From Branchiostoma floridae (taxonomy: Eukaryota; Chordata; Leptocardii; Amphioxiformes; Branchiostomatidae): DNA of 64,000 bases. The notes under the pieces are model-generated. The model searched no databases. It was not told the DNA's origin and saw nothing but the letters and a program-made list of their open reading frames with translations. Shown here piece by piece: positions 37,345 to 49,507 of the stretch. The translations under genes were made by a program, and so were the position numbers. Each line of letters opens with the position of its first letter. The stretch's first letter is position 1. The DNA is taken from the NCBI RefSeq assembly GCF_000003815.2, contig NC_049997.1:3245962-3309961 (forward strand), written 5' to 3'.

Positions 37345-39190
37345 TCTTGTAGAGATGAACTACTTTTTATGATATGCTGTCATGATGAATCAAGCTACTC
37401 AGACATTCCTTTTGGTACCGCTCATGATATTCCATTGTAATTATGTACTTTCAAGATCCAAATATACTTTCAAGATCCTAGCTATTTCTAAGAAGCTGTT
37501 ATATCCAAGACACACCCTCTACCATACCGGTACACGCCCTAGCTCCACACACCTGTTGGACAATAACCTTGCGTGCCAGAAAATACGAGCTAAAGCACCC
37601 AGTGGTCGTAAATTTAGATCACCTTGGTGACTCTTATATCCCAGGCGGCCTTTACCTTTATGTAGTTTATAAAGGTATTCTCTATACCTATAATTGCAGG
37701 GATTCTAGCCTGGTAACATGTTTCTATACTCATACAAAAAATAACTGTAAAATATCATAAACCTATATATAAGGTACAACGAATGGCTATCTTTTTTTCT
37801 ATTTGTGTACTTTGAATTATTCTTGGACTGTTATTCGTCGTTTCACGTGGACGCCTTTGTAGAGCTTAATGCTTCATTCTAGGTGACGTCTTTCTGTTCA
37901 AGTTTTTACAGGATACAGAAAAAAAAATACTGCAATTTCTTTGCCGTGTTGTTGGTCTAGCTCTCTGCATGCGTGACTGTAAAGAATATTATCAATGGTC
38001 CGCATTTTACTCTTCTCATTAAAAATGCATGCCATAATGCTGATATTATCCACGTTGTGAAGACCTGTTCTACAAAGCCTCACTAATAAGTCATCACATG
38101 TTGTACGGGGATTAAGTCTCCTGTAGTCTGCGGGTTCGATAAGCCAGGAGGACCGGGGTCTGCCTACTTGTGGGAAGGGACCTCATTTCCGGATTTTTAT
38201 TTCTATTTGCTTTTGGACAGACGAGGTCAATGTGACACTGCACTCAAGTTTTGTAACTTATATTAACAGTTCCACATACCCGGTACAGACAGAAGGTAAA
38301 TGTAGTTTTTTACTCCTCCCCCGACCAAAGGGCAGGTACCCATTTTTACACCTGGGTGAAGTGAGGAAGATCATGTAAAGTGCCTTTCCCAAGGGCACAA
38401 CGGCGCACGGCGAGTATCGAACTCAGGGCCTTGTGAATCAAGTGCAGTTTGCCTTTTAAATATTTTTTCCTGGGCAAATTTTGATCATAAAGGTCGAGGT
38501 TTCTGCTAGAGGGACTGAAGCATGTAAACTTTTTAAATCTTGCCAAAAAATTGACGTTTGGCATGCTTCAACCTGTAATTGACCTCCATATTTTTGCAGA
38601 GAGATTGGACTAAAGGGGTTAGAAGGGGTAAAATCCGGGTATGATGACAAACTTCTGGCTGTAGCTCGTTAAAATGCCGGAGTTGAACTCAGGCTTTTTT
38701 TAACCAAAACAACACTGACAAATCCAGCTTTGCAGTAGGGGTAAACACTTGAGGTTTGAAATGTATGTAAATGTGTTTAAGTTATTGCTCTGCATGGCTT
38801 TACCATGTATTGAATACGAAATTCTTTTTACCACTCCCTCCCCTAGTCACCACCCCGGTTTGACCCCGGCAAAATGGACAGCCACAGGGTTGATTCTATC
38901 GTCTGTAGAAATACATTAGATGTTTATGAAGACCGGTAGTGAATGGGACAACAGATGGGGACTATCTATACATAACAGCGCTTGACGTAACGATGTTTGT
39001 CTGGTGATCGTTTGCGCCCTTCCTGGCTTATCGTCATATAAAAACCTTTTTATTATGGTTTGAAGATGAATACCACAAATATCACAGACAAGTTATTTCA
39101 CGTAATAAGAAGAAACGACAAGGCCTGTGGGCTGTGGATAAATAGCTGCACAGGGGATGTGTGACAAAGGAAAATTTCTAATATATATGC
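37345..39190. other. no gene seen
   Basis: Only the interspersed repeat fragment at 38.3-38.45 kb. Other frames are short and featureless. Confidence 0.5.
38310..38450. repeat. degraded interspersed repeat fragment
   Basis: acacctgggtgaagtgagga...gtaaagtgcctttcccaagg gcacaacgg...cgaactcagggcctt is a word set I recognise from interspersed repeats of marine deuterostomes. A shorter second piece (ttgaactcagg) follows near 38683. Confidence 0.4.
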
Positions 39191-39194
39191 AGAA

Positions 39195-39262
39195 TGGCAC
39201 ACACACACGCCCGCGCGCACACACACACAAACGCACACATACACACGCGCGCGCACACACAA

Positions 39263-39295
<33 letters not shown>

Positions 39296-39435
39296 TATAC
39301 GCACACACACACGCATACCTACACACAAACACATGCACACATACAAACACAGATTCACGCAAATACATACACGTATGTACACACATACATACACACACAA
39401 TCAAATACACGTACATAAACACACAGATACACACG
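39195..39435. repeat. CA-rich microsatellite
   Basis: About 240 bases of imperfect (CA)n with CG and TA interruptions (e.g. cgcgcgcacacac, tacatacacac). Its Cys/Val and His/Thr frames are translations of the repeat. Confidence 0.97.
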
Positions 39436-39439
39436 GTGG

Positions 39440-42400
39440 GTTAGAGCACACAGGCACTGGTCACACAAGGATGTACAGGTTCACATGCATATGCATAGAG
39501 AGACAGATAGACAAAGACAGGAGCATAGGGGCACATATATAGCACATAGACAGAGACACTGCCAACCGACCCTAAAACAATATTCACGTAATAACAGTAC
39601 ACGATTGCCTACGACATACTCTCGAAGCCTATAACCTATCGTCAACTATAGTAACTTCTTAGGTCGTTTCCAATATCTTTTCGCAGTTCACACATTCGGC
39701 TAATGCATCGGTGCCACAGTACGTGGTTGTCATGGCAAGAATATGCTGAGACTATCTACTGATAACTACGCCGAGACAGAGTTTGTAAAACAAGCCATAT
39801 CTGTCGCCATCTCCCATAGAAATCCCTAATTGGGACCTCTATGAATTATTTCCATAGAAATATCTGTGGAGATAGCACACCGATGACGTCATTGCATGTA
39901 TATACACTCTTTCATGCGAGTAATACTTTATACTATGGGCTTAGTTATTCCTAACAATGGCTTGCTCAAATATCCATTGTGTAAGTAAGGTAAAAACACA
40001 GGTGTAGAGACTAAAAATGATCCGCTTTGATAATGGCAGTTGTGTACACGCGTAGATACATTCACTCCCTTCTTGTGACGTACTGTGTCTATGTTGCTGA
40101 GGCATTGTTAACGTCTCTCATTGTTGCTGTAATCTCCAATAATCCAAAGGAATTCCAGGGCCACTCTTTGTCGCTCACGGCAGTGCCTTTTGTTTGACGT
40201 AGAAAAGAAACATAAGTTTAAGCATGCAAAGTTGTTAGGACCAGTGGATAGATCCATGTATTTCTTCATGTAGCTCTTTATATTTGGTTTCTTGTAAGAT
40301 CGTACTTATCTAAGTTCAGAATGTTTCTGATGTGAATAATAGTACTATATATAGGCTTGATGTACATGTAGGATAGATAATGATACCTTTGCACAGAATT
40401 AGAAGTATTCTTCCTTTGAATGTACCAATGTAAACAAAACCAAGTCGTCATCTCAAGGGATAACTAGAGTAAACCGATTATATTCCAGTCCATTTGTGCC
40501 TTACGTTCACGGATATCCCATGTATTTTAGGAATTAACTTGTCACTGTTAGTGTAAGTGTGCGTGGAAGGGGGTGGCACATGACAACACACTGTCGGATT
40601 GTGACCGTACGGACGTGAAACTACTAGTAGTACCATCCTATTTCTACCGGGTTTTCTTACACTCGATTTAGGGCAGCGAGTGCCACGGTAAAAATAGGAT
40701 GGTAGCATGGCGACGAGGCTATAGACCAGAAGCACGTTTGAAACAGATTTGCAGACAGAAAGTATAACTTTCTTTATCTCCAAATCATTTACTAGCTGTG
40801 AAATACGATCTAAAATGTATCAAATGTTTGGTAAGGACATGAAAAACAACAATGAGACTACAAACTGCTGGGATCTTCCTTCTCATCAGAAAAAAAAACT
40901 TACAACTTGTAAACTTTCATGACTTGTTTGACTCATCCTGCAACACTCTGACAAACGGGAATCAGGTATCACTTGAAATGTCAGGGGTCATTGCTCATAT
41001 GTCAAAGGTCAAGGCATAGGTGGCACCTGATTACCGTACTTTGTCACGGAATCGCCCAGCAATTCAGATCACTATAAATACGTGAAGCTGTAAATCTGGC
41101 GCCCCAAGGGCGTCATTATCCAGTTTATACTCGACAAGTAAGCATTAGAAGTGATGATTAATCTGGCTTGTTACACTACTGAGATTTCGTTTCATGTTAT
41201 AATTGTAGCGATCAATTTCAAGTTTGTGGATGTCTCGTCTAGGTAGGGTTGTCAATCATGACATAATGGCAGTTACGGGTGTACCACGTGACTATCATGT
41301 GACTGTGCACGTTATTAATAACTGCAATCTGCAACAATCCTGTTTGGATGTCTAAAACGTCTGACCGTTTCCAATACCATATCCAGCTGCATGAGTAGAT
41401 GCTTTTTGGCGTATGTTATACCTGGATGTCTAACCTACATCGACGAATCCTGTTAAAGTTGCTTCGGCAAAGAAGTCAGCTTTTTACAATATTTTCTATG
41501 ATATTCATGCGTTTTCCCCCAACTATAGATGGTAAACTGTATCTGTGTCTGTATCTGTATCTATATATACAGCCGGTATAACCGCTCTTCGGTGTAACAC
41601 ACCAAACTTTGCTACTCATTAACTTGGTTTTCTGGATTCAAGCGTCTCAAACTATTTTGCTCACATCTTGTTTACCTATGAAAAACTCCAAACACGAGCC
41701 AGCAAAGTCATCATCGTCTGTTTGTGGAATGTTGGAAAGGTCACATGCCCATGGCGCTTTAACAAGTATCAAGTCTTCACAGAGTACAGTGTTGTATGTA
41801 GTCAAGTGTGTACATGGTTCTCCATCATATAGATATACTTGAGTGTTTCTAAGCTCAAAATAGGATGAAGTACATGCTTTAACTCTTCGATCTTCTACAC
41901 AAAAAGCAGCCCATAAACTGACTGGCAGGGCCCTTCTGAAATTGTGACGCGACCTTTGCAAGGTCAATGGTTTACTGAGGGGGCTGTGGAAAAAAATTCC
42001 CTCGGGAGCATGATGGCCTTGGTGCCGATAAGTTGGTCTCTATAGGCGCGGTCGACAGTATGGATTCAACGTTAAATTTATCATAGAAACCTACAAAAAT
42101 TTTCAATGCATATGTTAGCAATGTTCTCTAAGAAGTAGGCTGCGTATCTTGGCAAAATTTAGTTTCTTTTTCTACCACAAAAACAGTTCTTTGTTTATAT
42201 ATTGGTTCCACGTCACAGGTTATTTATGTTTTAAGGCTAAAGGTCCATACTTGGGTGTTGAGATTGATTCCATGCCCGAGGGAACATTTCAGCGGCATCA
42301 TCTCGTAACAAACAACCTAACGATGCAATCCATGTCAGACCGGACGGAATCAATGCACTAGTAATCAATTCCCGACCGGACAATGTAAGCAACCAATGTC

Positions 42401-43570
42401 CGACCGTACAGAATACTTCACTGAACCAGGATAAGGACAAGATATTGGTCATTCGCAACGGGTGTCATCAGTAACATGTAACGTCACGAATTCTAAAAAT
42501 ATGAACCTCGCTTATATCTTGTGTACTCAAAGGTAAAAGAAAATGCACTCACATATCTTGGAATGAACCATTGTTACAAATAGGTGCTGTCAATGTTGTA
42601 TTTACTACAATTTTCGTATATACTGACATGTATTTTTCATATGTTCCTATTAATAACGTACGTTATATGCCTCATATACTAATTTTGCTACAACTAAACG
42701 TACGTTACGACGTTGACGAATCAGCTTTTCAATGCACATGCGTCTTACTCCGTGACAAGCTTACGATCAGAACTATGCAAAGATGTCCTTGCCCATTCTT
42801 GACCTCTTCCTTTCTAACGCCATTGCATACCCAACTAACATCCTTTCATTGCTTTCTAATCCATCTAACAGCACTAATCATGCCCCCATGCTTATGTAGT
42901 ACGCTGCTATTATGTTCATGCAAACGGACTCTTTGTCAGCTTTTGTGTAAAGGCATTTTTTCGGGAGCAGCCAGTGGCGCACCTAGCGGAATGAGATAAA
43001 AATGCAGGTAGGTTGTGACAACAATAAAGTCTCTTTATTGCATGCATACCTTTTGCTTGGTGTTCCTCTTTGGTTGATCTTCCGCTGGATTTTTAGAAAA
43101 TGAATAAAATGCATCAGTGGATATCATTATACTAGTCTACGCAGTTTTACAAAAAAATGTATTTACAGTATGTTTTGTCAACAAGGCACTCCTACGTCTA
43201 GTTATAACGTACGTACAGCAAAGCACTTTTCTAGCCTGATGCATCGCACTTTCCTTCTATCCTTTCACACGGGCCGCTTGTGGCTAAACTAACACAACAT
43301 TAACAACTAGCTAACTCCGTGATTAGGCTTGTGGAGGTCAAAAGTAGTAGAGCAACTTTTCAAGGACAACCGGGCATGTAATGTCAACATCTGCACGGCC
43401 AACCGCCATTTTGAAATGCCAAATATGTCGTCAACGATTCGGGCAAATATTCCAATGAATGAGATTCCATGTTCACCTTGTAACACTCAATAGCACTTTA
43501 AAAAATGCTGTGGTTTCTGTACTTTATCATTATTATAATTATAATTGATTAACTTGCTAACCTACTGGTA
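39440..43570. other. no intact gene seen upstream of the LRR-Ig array
   Basis: Intergenic; holds the hairpin at 40.63 kb. A 106-residue minus-strand open stretch at 41647-41967 has protein-like composition but no ATG and no recognised domain. Non-coding first exons of array gene 1 could lie here. Confidence 0.45.
40631..40704. other. 74-nt hairpin
   Basis: taccatcctatttctaccg pairs with cggtaaaaataggatggta (18 of 19), followed after a 9/3-nt internal loop by cactcg/cgagtg and an 11-nt loop. The size resembles a microRNA precursor, but the large internal loop is unusual. It could also be a tiny foldback transposon. Confidence 0.4.
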
Positions 43571-43586
43571 TTTTTCTATCTTCCAG
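43571..43586 (+). promoter_or_regulatory. probable splice acceptor in 5' UTR of array gene 1
   Basis: tttttctatcttccag is a strong pyrimidine tract with CAG, 250 bases before the start codon. This suggests the coding exon is preceded by a 5' UTR intron. Confidence 0.5.
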
Positions 43587-43836
43587 GATCCTCATGAGGT
43601 AGGGGTCATGGCTGCTCGGCCATTGACCTCTTGGTGTCAACCATGACGACAGCGATGACGTCGTGAAATAAAGCACTACGTCACAGTCACGCCAGGACAG
43701 CAAGAATGAGATTGAAGACCTGAATTGTTCGTAGGACAGTTCACAAGACACTTTCACGCGTGTTCCTAAATGTAAAGTTCACGCTACCATTCAAGGTCAA
43801 CGAATAGAGAGAAAGAGAGAGGGATTTGACAACAGA

Positions 43837-45996
43837 ATGGCGGCTTTGGAACACGTTTTAATATTAGCCCTTTCCTTCGTTACTTTGACGAATGCGGAAA
43901 GTCCTTGCACGCGATCGCGAGTTTTGCACCACCTGATGAATTGTGAAGATGAAAACCTGACAACTGTACCAACAGGCCTACCAATGGACATGGAAACCCT
44001 GGACCTCAGACGCAACCACATCAAGACTCTCTTGTCGAACAACTTTGTAAATTACTCCAAGTTATCAAACATCTATCTGTCTGGAAACAAAGTGGCAGAA
44101 ATACACCAAGACGCCTTCAATGGGCTTACGAAACTGGAAACCCTACAGCTTTCTGACAATTTTTTACGAACGTTTCCATGTCGCGCGTTGGAAGAGCTAA
44201 CAGCTCTACGTACTCTAAAGCTTGACAACAACACAATTGACTTGATTCCTACAAACTGTACTTTACCAGCGCTTACGTTTATAGACCTATCAAACAACAA
44301 TCTCCAAACTCTACCAGAATCCTTTTGCTCGTTTGGCGAAACAACGAAATTGAGTTTTGACGGAAACCCATGGCGATGTGACGACTCGCTCCTCCCCCTT
44401 CTGCCATGTGAGCAGGTCAGCAGCAGAATAAAGTGTACCGTGCCGTTCAACATCTCCGGTGCCATCTTGAGCACTCTCTCTCCCAACCAGCTTGTACATC
44501 ATGCAGACATCAATGTTACCATCACGGGAAGGTCAACCGTTCTCATCGGCGAGTCGGTGAACTTGTGGTGTAACGTCGAAGGTACACTTCAGGGCACATT
44601 ACCCTGGGGAAAGATACAAGACGCTGATGAGAAAAGTTTCTATCGAGAGGGACATAGCCTTGTACTAAGAGATGTCTCTAAGGCAGATGCAGGGGTATAC
44701 ATCTGCGAAGTCTCCGTTGGCAACACTAAGGCTTGGGGAAACGTAAGACTAAAAGTGCTCGCTGTTGAAACATCCTTCACAACCTTACAACCAACAACGG
44801 TCAAACCCTCCGAGGTGACAGGGACAGTGGCAACAACAAAAGTCCCTATAGCTAAGACATTAACAGGCAAGACAGCAATTCTGATCACTTCAATACCAGA
44901 AGTTAACATGACTGTTCAAAGTCGTGTTGCGGAGGGACAAGACCTAGGTTGGCAGCTGATAGTCATAATCTTCGCAGCGGTCTTCATAGCGTTGATCGTT
45001 GCATGTCTGGCACTGATGGCATGGAGGAAGCTGCGATGGGGAAACAATCTGCAACAGTACGAGGGCCCCATCCCTATCGTCGTGGTGGACTCTCCAACTC
45101 CGCGTGATAACTCTGACGGCTTCTTCATGGAGGAAGAACAACTTTACGAAGGAGAACAATACGGGTCCAGGCAATCTGTAGCCAGCTATGAGTCTTACGG
45201 TAATAAACACAATAATAACGGCGATGATGAGCTTAGCGATGAAGTTGACAACCCTGGGTCGCGAGGACGCTTGGGCGTTACAAGGAGTATTCAAGACGAA
45301 AGATACCCTAAAACGCAGCTTGAAGATGAACAAGAACAGTTGATAGATCGAAGTCAATCGAAGGAAAGAAGGAGTGTAGAAAGTTTGCGGAGCGGTGCCT
45401 CGAGTAGAACGTCTAGAAACTCAAGACGGAGAAATACTCGTCGGAGAGGGGAGCATGATAGTAGAGAGCGGGTACGAAAACGTCCAAGAGACAACGCGGA
45501 CAACGTCTCAGCGAGTACGCAGAGCTCACGACTCTCCACAGCTACTCGATCTAGTCGGGGTTCGAGACGTTCCAGACGGAGACAAAAGCCGTCGTCTCTG
45601 GTTCCTGATGTCCTCGTCACAGAAAATGAAGACAATGAAGGAGAAGATGGCGTTGACGGAAAGGCGGGTACGAAGAAGACGATCGCGTCCGAAAGAGACC
45701 TTTGGAGCAGATGGAATCCACAGAGACAGTCAACGTCTAGAAGGGACGTGAAGAGTAGAGCCGGGGGGAGGGCCATCGCAACCGGAAGGGGCGCGGAAAC
45801 ATTTGATTTGAGGAACGCTACGCCACCGGAACAGGCTATGAACGATTCATTTGAGCTTCAAGACTTTTCAAAAACCCGTCCATCAAAGAAACAAACCTCA
45901 CAGCGCTCCCTATCGGACGGAAAGAGAAGTACAAGACGTCCAAAGCGTGGTCGCGAAGACGATGACAGTGGAAAAGGATCATCTAAAGAAATCTGA
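43837..45996 (+). CDS. LRR-Ig single-pass membrane protein (array gene 1)
   Basis: A 719-residue single-exon frame. Residues 1-20 form a signal peptide. An N-cap with C24 and C36 is followed by five LRRs (about 52-165), an LRR C-cap starting NPWRCDD (177-200), one Ig domain with C245 and C290 (DAGVYIC), a Thr-rich stalk (312-345), a membrane helix (372-396) and a 320-residue Ser/Arg/acidic tail. The ATG has A at -3 and G at +4, a strong start context. Compared with the three downstream paralogues it lacks exactly one LRR, and its C-cap has CDD where they have CDC. The tail has QYEGP just inside the membrane and DSGKGS at 710-715, nine residues before the end of that motif's flanking SSKEI terminus. 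LRR plus one Ig is the plan of AMIGO/LRRC4/LINGO-type adhesion proteins and of the amphioxus LRRIG expansion. Orthology to any named gene is not established. Confidence 0.93.
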   Translation: MAALEHVLILALSFVTLTNAESPCTRSRVLHHLMNCEDENLTTVPTGLPMDMETLDLRRNHIKTLLSNNFVNYSKLSNIYLSGNKVAEIHQDAFNGLTKLETLQLSDNFLRTFPCRALEELTALRTLKLDNNTIDLIPTNCTLPALTFIDLSNNNLQTLPESFCSFGETTKLSFDGNPWRCDDSLLPLLPCEQVSSRIKCTVPFNISGAILSTLSPNQLVHHADINVTITGRSTVLIGESVNLWCNVEGTLQGTLPWGKIQDADEKSFYREGHSLVLRDVSKADAGVYICEVSVGNTKAWGNVRLKVLAVETSFTTLQPTTVKPSEVTGTVATTKVPIAKTLTGKTAILITSIPEVNMTVQSRVAEGQDLGWQLIVIIFAAVFIALIVACLALMAWRKLRWGNNLQQYEGPIPIVVVDSPTPRDNSDGFFMEEEQLYEGEQYGSRQSVASYESYGNKHNNNGDDELSDEVDNPGSRGRLGVTRSIQDERYPKTQLEDEQEQLIDRSQSKERRSVESLRSGASSRTSRNSRRRNTRRRGEHDSRERVRKRPRDNADNVSASTQSSRLSTATRSSRGSRRSRRRQKPSSLVPDVLVTENEDNEGEDGVDGKAGTKKTIASERDLWSRWNPQRQSTSRRDVKSRAGGRAIATGRGAETFDLRNATPPEQAMNDSFELQDFSKTRPSKKQTSQRSLSDGKRSTRRPKRGREDDDSGKGSSKEI

Positions 45997-47198
45997 CAAC
46001 TGTTTAGCTGTAATATTAGGGCAGGGTTAGCCCAGTATTAACCCTTATCTTAGATTTGGTGTCAATCTCCTACGCTCATAAAATTATAACTGATAGTATA
46101 AAACATGCTATAAAGGATATGCAGGGTTTATTTATTAAACAACTTCGTAGATAATATATAATTCTTAATTCGAACATCTTTTTTGTAAAGTGCATTTCAA
46201 GAATATTTTTTGTTACATGGATTATGTTTATCCTAATCTCCAAGCAAATCTGTTGGTGGCAAGGAAGCGTCTAAAATACCAACCAGTATGTATCAATACT
46301 CAAGGCTTTCAAATGAAAGTATCCAACAGGCCTGTCGGACACTGGTTTTCCCTTTGGACATCTACTTGGAGATAAGTCTTGTACAACCAAATCAAGAAAT
46401 TAAATTATTTTATTGTGTATTAATCATAAACGTCAAGTACAAATGTGTAAATTTTCAAGTTTATGTGTGGATTTGATTAGACCAGTTGTCTTTCCTCATT
46501 CAGGCAGGGAAATTCATGGTCTGTAGAGCATGTGTATAGTGACGATGGCAATACTTTAAGAGTTACAATTACATTGTATAGAAAATAAATCTGTACATTT
46601 GTTATATATTGTCACTGTGTTTCTTGTATTATATAATCTGGACTTCTTTCCCAATTTGAGAATGTAATAAAAACTGGAGTCACAAGGAGAATAACTAAAA
46701 TATACTTGAATTCGAATGATTTCATTCATTCGAATAAATAATAATGAATAAAGTTTAATTGCTTCACATATATCACACTTCATCCACATGTCTATATCAT
46801 CTTTTTACAATAATTGTGTCTTTATAACATTTAGTTTTCTACCTTTGTTTTCTTGACGTTTTCTCACTGTTTGTCTACGTTTACAATCACAGCACTTCCC
46901 ACTTACTTAATCAAACCGAATTGGTGGCATTTAGTTTCTATTAGACGAACTTTGTAGGCTCTATATGAAAAAAAAATTGTGTAATTATTACTCCCAGTCA
47001 AATAGCATTGTCTGAACAAGGACTATTTTACTTGGGTCAAGATAAAGTTCAAGAGATGTGAACTTCAAATCTGACTACAATGATACTCGGTGTGAAAGTT
47101 ATGTTGATGAGCTGACTTGTACGTAGAAATTTTTACCACCACAATTTCGTTCGAATATGCTAGAGATTGCAAACTTGATCTCAATGGCCTTTATATAT
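45997..47198 (+). other. 3' UTR and intergenic, genes 1-2
   Basis: AT-rich. AATAAA at 46584-46589 and 46666-46671 are candidate poly(A) signals for gene 1. No other gene seen. Confidence 0.45.
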
Positions 47199-47225
47199 CT
47201 AACACATTTTCTATTTTACACACAG
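47199..47225 (+). promoter_or_regulatory. probable splice acceptor in 5' UTR of array gene 2
   Basis: acattttctattttacacac ag lies 350 bases before the ATG. Downstream sequence becomes noticeably richer in GC, as expected for exon. Confidence 0.45.
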
Positions 47226-47574
47226 CGACTTAGTGTCTGACTGGGAGGTGGACCATCAGCACAACTGGAACGTGAGCACAAGACCACTGACAGGACGTGA
47301 CGCAACATCCGGGATACGTGTGAAGTAGACTGCACCGCAGGACGCTTAGGTGATCCTTCGTGTGCAACCCTCCGACTCCGGGTGTCGCATGTGACTCTTG
47401 CTGTCCTATTTTACCGTGTCAACCTAAAAATCCTCTGAACTCGCGTCTTGTTTTCTCCAAAATTCTTCGTATCCCATTCGAGCTATTCTTCTGGACCTAA
47501 AAAGGTTACATCTCATATTGTACCCCTACGAATTCTATTAGATAAAACGACAAAGTGAATTCTATAGCTCGAAG

Positions 47575-49507
47575 ATGGCGTCCACGTTGGAACTGCTTCT
47601 CTTGACGTTGATACTGATGCTAGCAAAAACTGAACATGTTCACGGAGCTCGCGCATGTAACGAGGACAGTCAAAACATGAGGTGTGCGTGTAGCAGTGAT
47701 TTAGTAGGCGGAGTAACAGTCGACTGTAACGGTGAAAACCTCGAAGAGGTACCCGATGGAATACCTCCAAAAACTAAGATGCTGGAACTTGACCACAACC
47801 GAATAAGTGTTCTACCGACCAGCAGATTCTCGCGTTTTCCGGACCTAACCAGGCTTTCTATTGATGACAACGGACTAAGTGTTATACAAAACGGAGCGTT
47901 CTATGACCTAAGCCGCCTTGATCTACTGTCCCTTCGATACAACGCGTTGACAAGTCTGCCGTGTTCGGAGTTCTCCTCGCTTCCGAATCTGCGAAAACTC
48001 ACAGTTCAGGGTAACCCCATCAGCTCTATACCTGACAACTGCTTCGACAACTTGGTGAACCTGGAGTTACTCTACCTGTCGGACATGCGCCTACGTTCCA
48101 TCAGCCATGTGCCTTTCCAGAACCTTCCTCGCCTCAGATACTTGGACATCTCAGGGAACAGACTTCGCACGTTGCCGCCCGCGTTTTGCAACCAGGGGAT
48201 GAACCTGATCCCCACCATAAGTCTGGACTCCAACCCGTGGGTGTGTGACTGCAGCATGAAGTCAATCCGCCCGTGCAGCAACATCAGTAGCGAAGTCACC
48301 TGCGCCATGCCTAGCACTCTACGCGGTCTCACCATGGGGACGGTCTCGACAGAGCGGATGGCCTGCTCGTCTACTGCCATAACGGTTGACCCGATGGACA
48401 CCGTAGCGACGGTGGGGCAGGCGGTATACATTACGTGCCAAGCGGACGGCGTGTCGCGACAGGACATCACTTGGTGGAAGATGTCCAAGTCCATCGGAGG
48501 TGAGCTGTTTCGGAACGGTCATCTCATCGCGTTTCAAAGCGTTAAACCTGAGAACGCCGGCATATACATCTGCGAGGCTTTAACCTCATGGGCCGTCGCA
48601 TCTCTGGTGGTCCTTCCGGCTCCGCCAACGACTACACCAGCGACGACGACTGCCCAGACAANNNNNNNNNNNNNNNNNNNNNNNNNNNNNNNNNNNNNNN
48701 NNNNNNNNNNNNNNNNNNNNNNNNNNNNNNNNNNNNNNNNNNNNNNNNNNNNNNNNNNNNNATCGCTCAAAGTCCAGCAACTCCATAGCCGTTCGCAAAG
48801 CCCCACGTGCCATCCCAGACCAGGTCGACGAGTCTAACCTCCAAGAAGAAGATGACATTGACCGTTACGTTGAGATGGAAAAAGCACAGCGTCGAAACGG
48901 CAGGAGGCCGGCCGGGTCCAGAGCTAACGCCACGGTGAGAAGGCACGGGTCGAACCTGACCGTAGACAATCCTTCAAAAAGAGGAAGTCGAACCAGCCTG
49001 GCAAGCAGGTCGTCCAACAGACCATCAAGCAGGGCGTCTAGTAGGGCATCCAGCCGGAGCAACACCCTCAGTCGCCGCGACGGAAGGGGTCCGGGCAGGA
49101 GTGGATACACGTCTGCCGATTCAGCAAGGTCCTCGCGCCGCAGAGACGACCTCATGTCCTCCCAGCGGGTTGTCATAGAAGTTGACGACTACGATGAAGA
49201 GGGTGATGATTACGACACCCCAGACGGTACCCCTGTTAATCCGAGGCGCGCCAATATGAGGTCCCCTTTAGTCGGGGTAAAACGTGGCACCATGAGTAGG
49301 TCGAGGAGTTCTGAGAACACGAGGCGAGCGTATAACGGCGATCGGGAAGTGGACATAGACAGCGGGAAGGGGTCGTCTAAGGACATCACCATGCTGACGT
49401 CAGATGAGGACTATAACGGGGTTCATTCAGACGTGCCTTTCTCCAAGGGCAGGAGAAAGAGACCCGTCGACTTTGAAGGACGTAGACATAGCGATATGGT
49501 GTACTAA
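47575..49507 (+). CDS. LRR-Ig single-pass membrane protein (array gene 2), interrupted by an assembly gap
   Basis: The first 362 residues read from a strong ATG (A at -3, G at +4). They comprise a signal peptide (1-24), LRR N-cap (C28, C37, C39, C51), six 24-residue LRRs (about 67-205), LRR C-cap (C224, C226, C234, C243, C264), an Ig domain (C288, WW300-301, C333) and the start of a Thr-rich stalk. A 100-N gap then removes the rest of the stalk and, by homology, the membrane helix. After the gap the frame that continues to TAA at 49507 is the one starting near 48764 (RSKSSNSIAV...), offset by one base. The gap length is therefore a placeholder; a true length divisible by three restores one frame. 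The tail is rich in SRASSR-type repeats and holds DDYDTP (a pYDxP-like SH2 site), an RSPL module, DSGKGS (49358-49375) and ends in MVY. It lies 1.6 kb after gene 1, same strand. Confidence 0.9.
48662..48761. other. assembly gap (100 N) inside array gene 2
   Basis: Exactly 100 N. It falls in the low-complexity Thr codon run of the stalk. The missing part should encode the rest of the stalk and the transmembrane helix, as in the three neighbours. Frames on the two sides differ by one base with the 100-N filler. Confidence 0.99.

Noticed and set aside
39093-39444. Cys/Val-rich and His/Thr-rich frames of 95-113 residues
   Set aside because: All are translations of the CA microsatellite in different frames.
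41647-41967. 106-residue minus-strand open stretch with protein-like composition
   Set aside because: No ATG in the open stretch and no splice signals I can defend; could be an exon or transposon remnant, but I cannot support a call.
42571-42999. 142-residue open frame
   Set aside because: Non-ATG start, low-complexity Cys/Leu composition, no recognised domain.
45354-45776. 140-residue minus-strand frame within gene 1, and similar frames inside genes 2-4
   Set aside because: Antisense shadows of biased Ser/Arg codons in the real genes.
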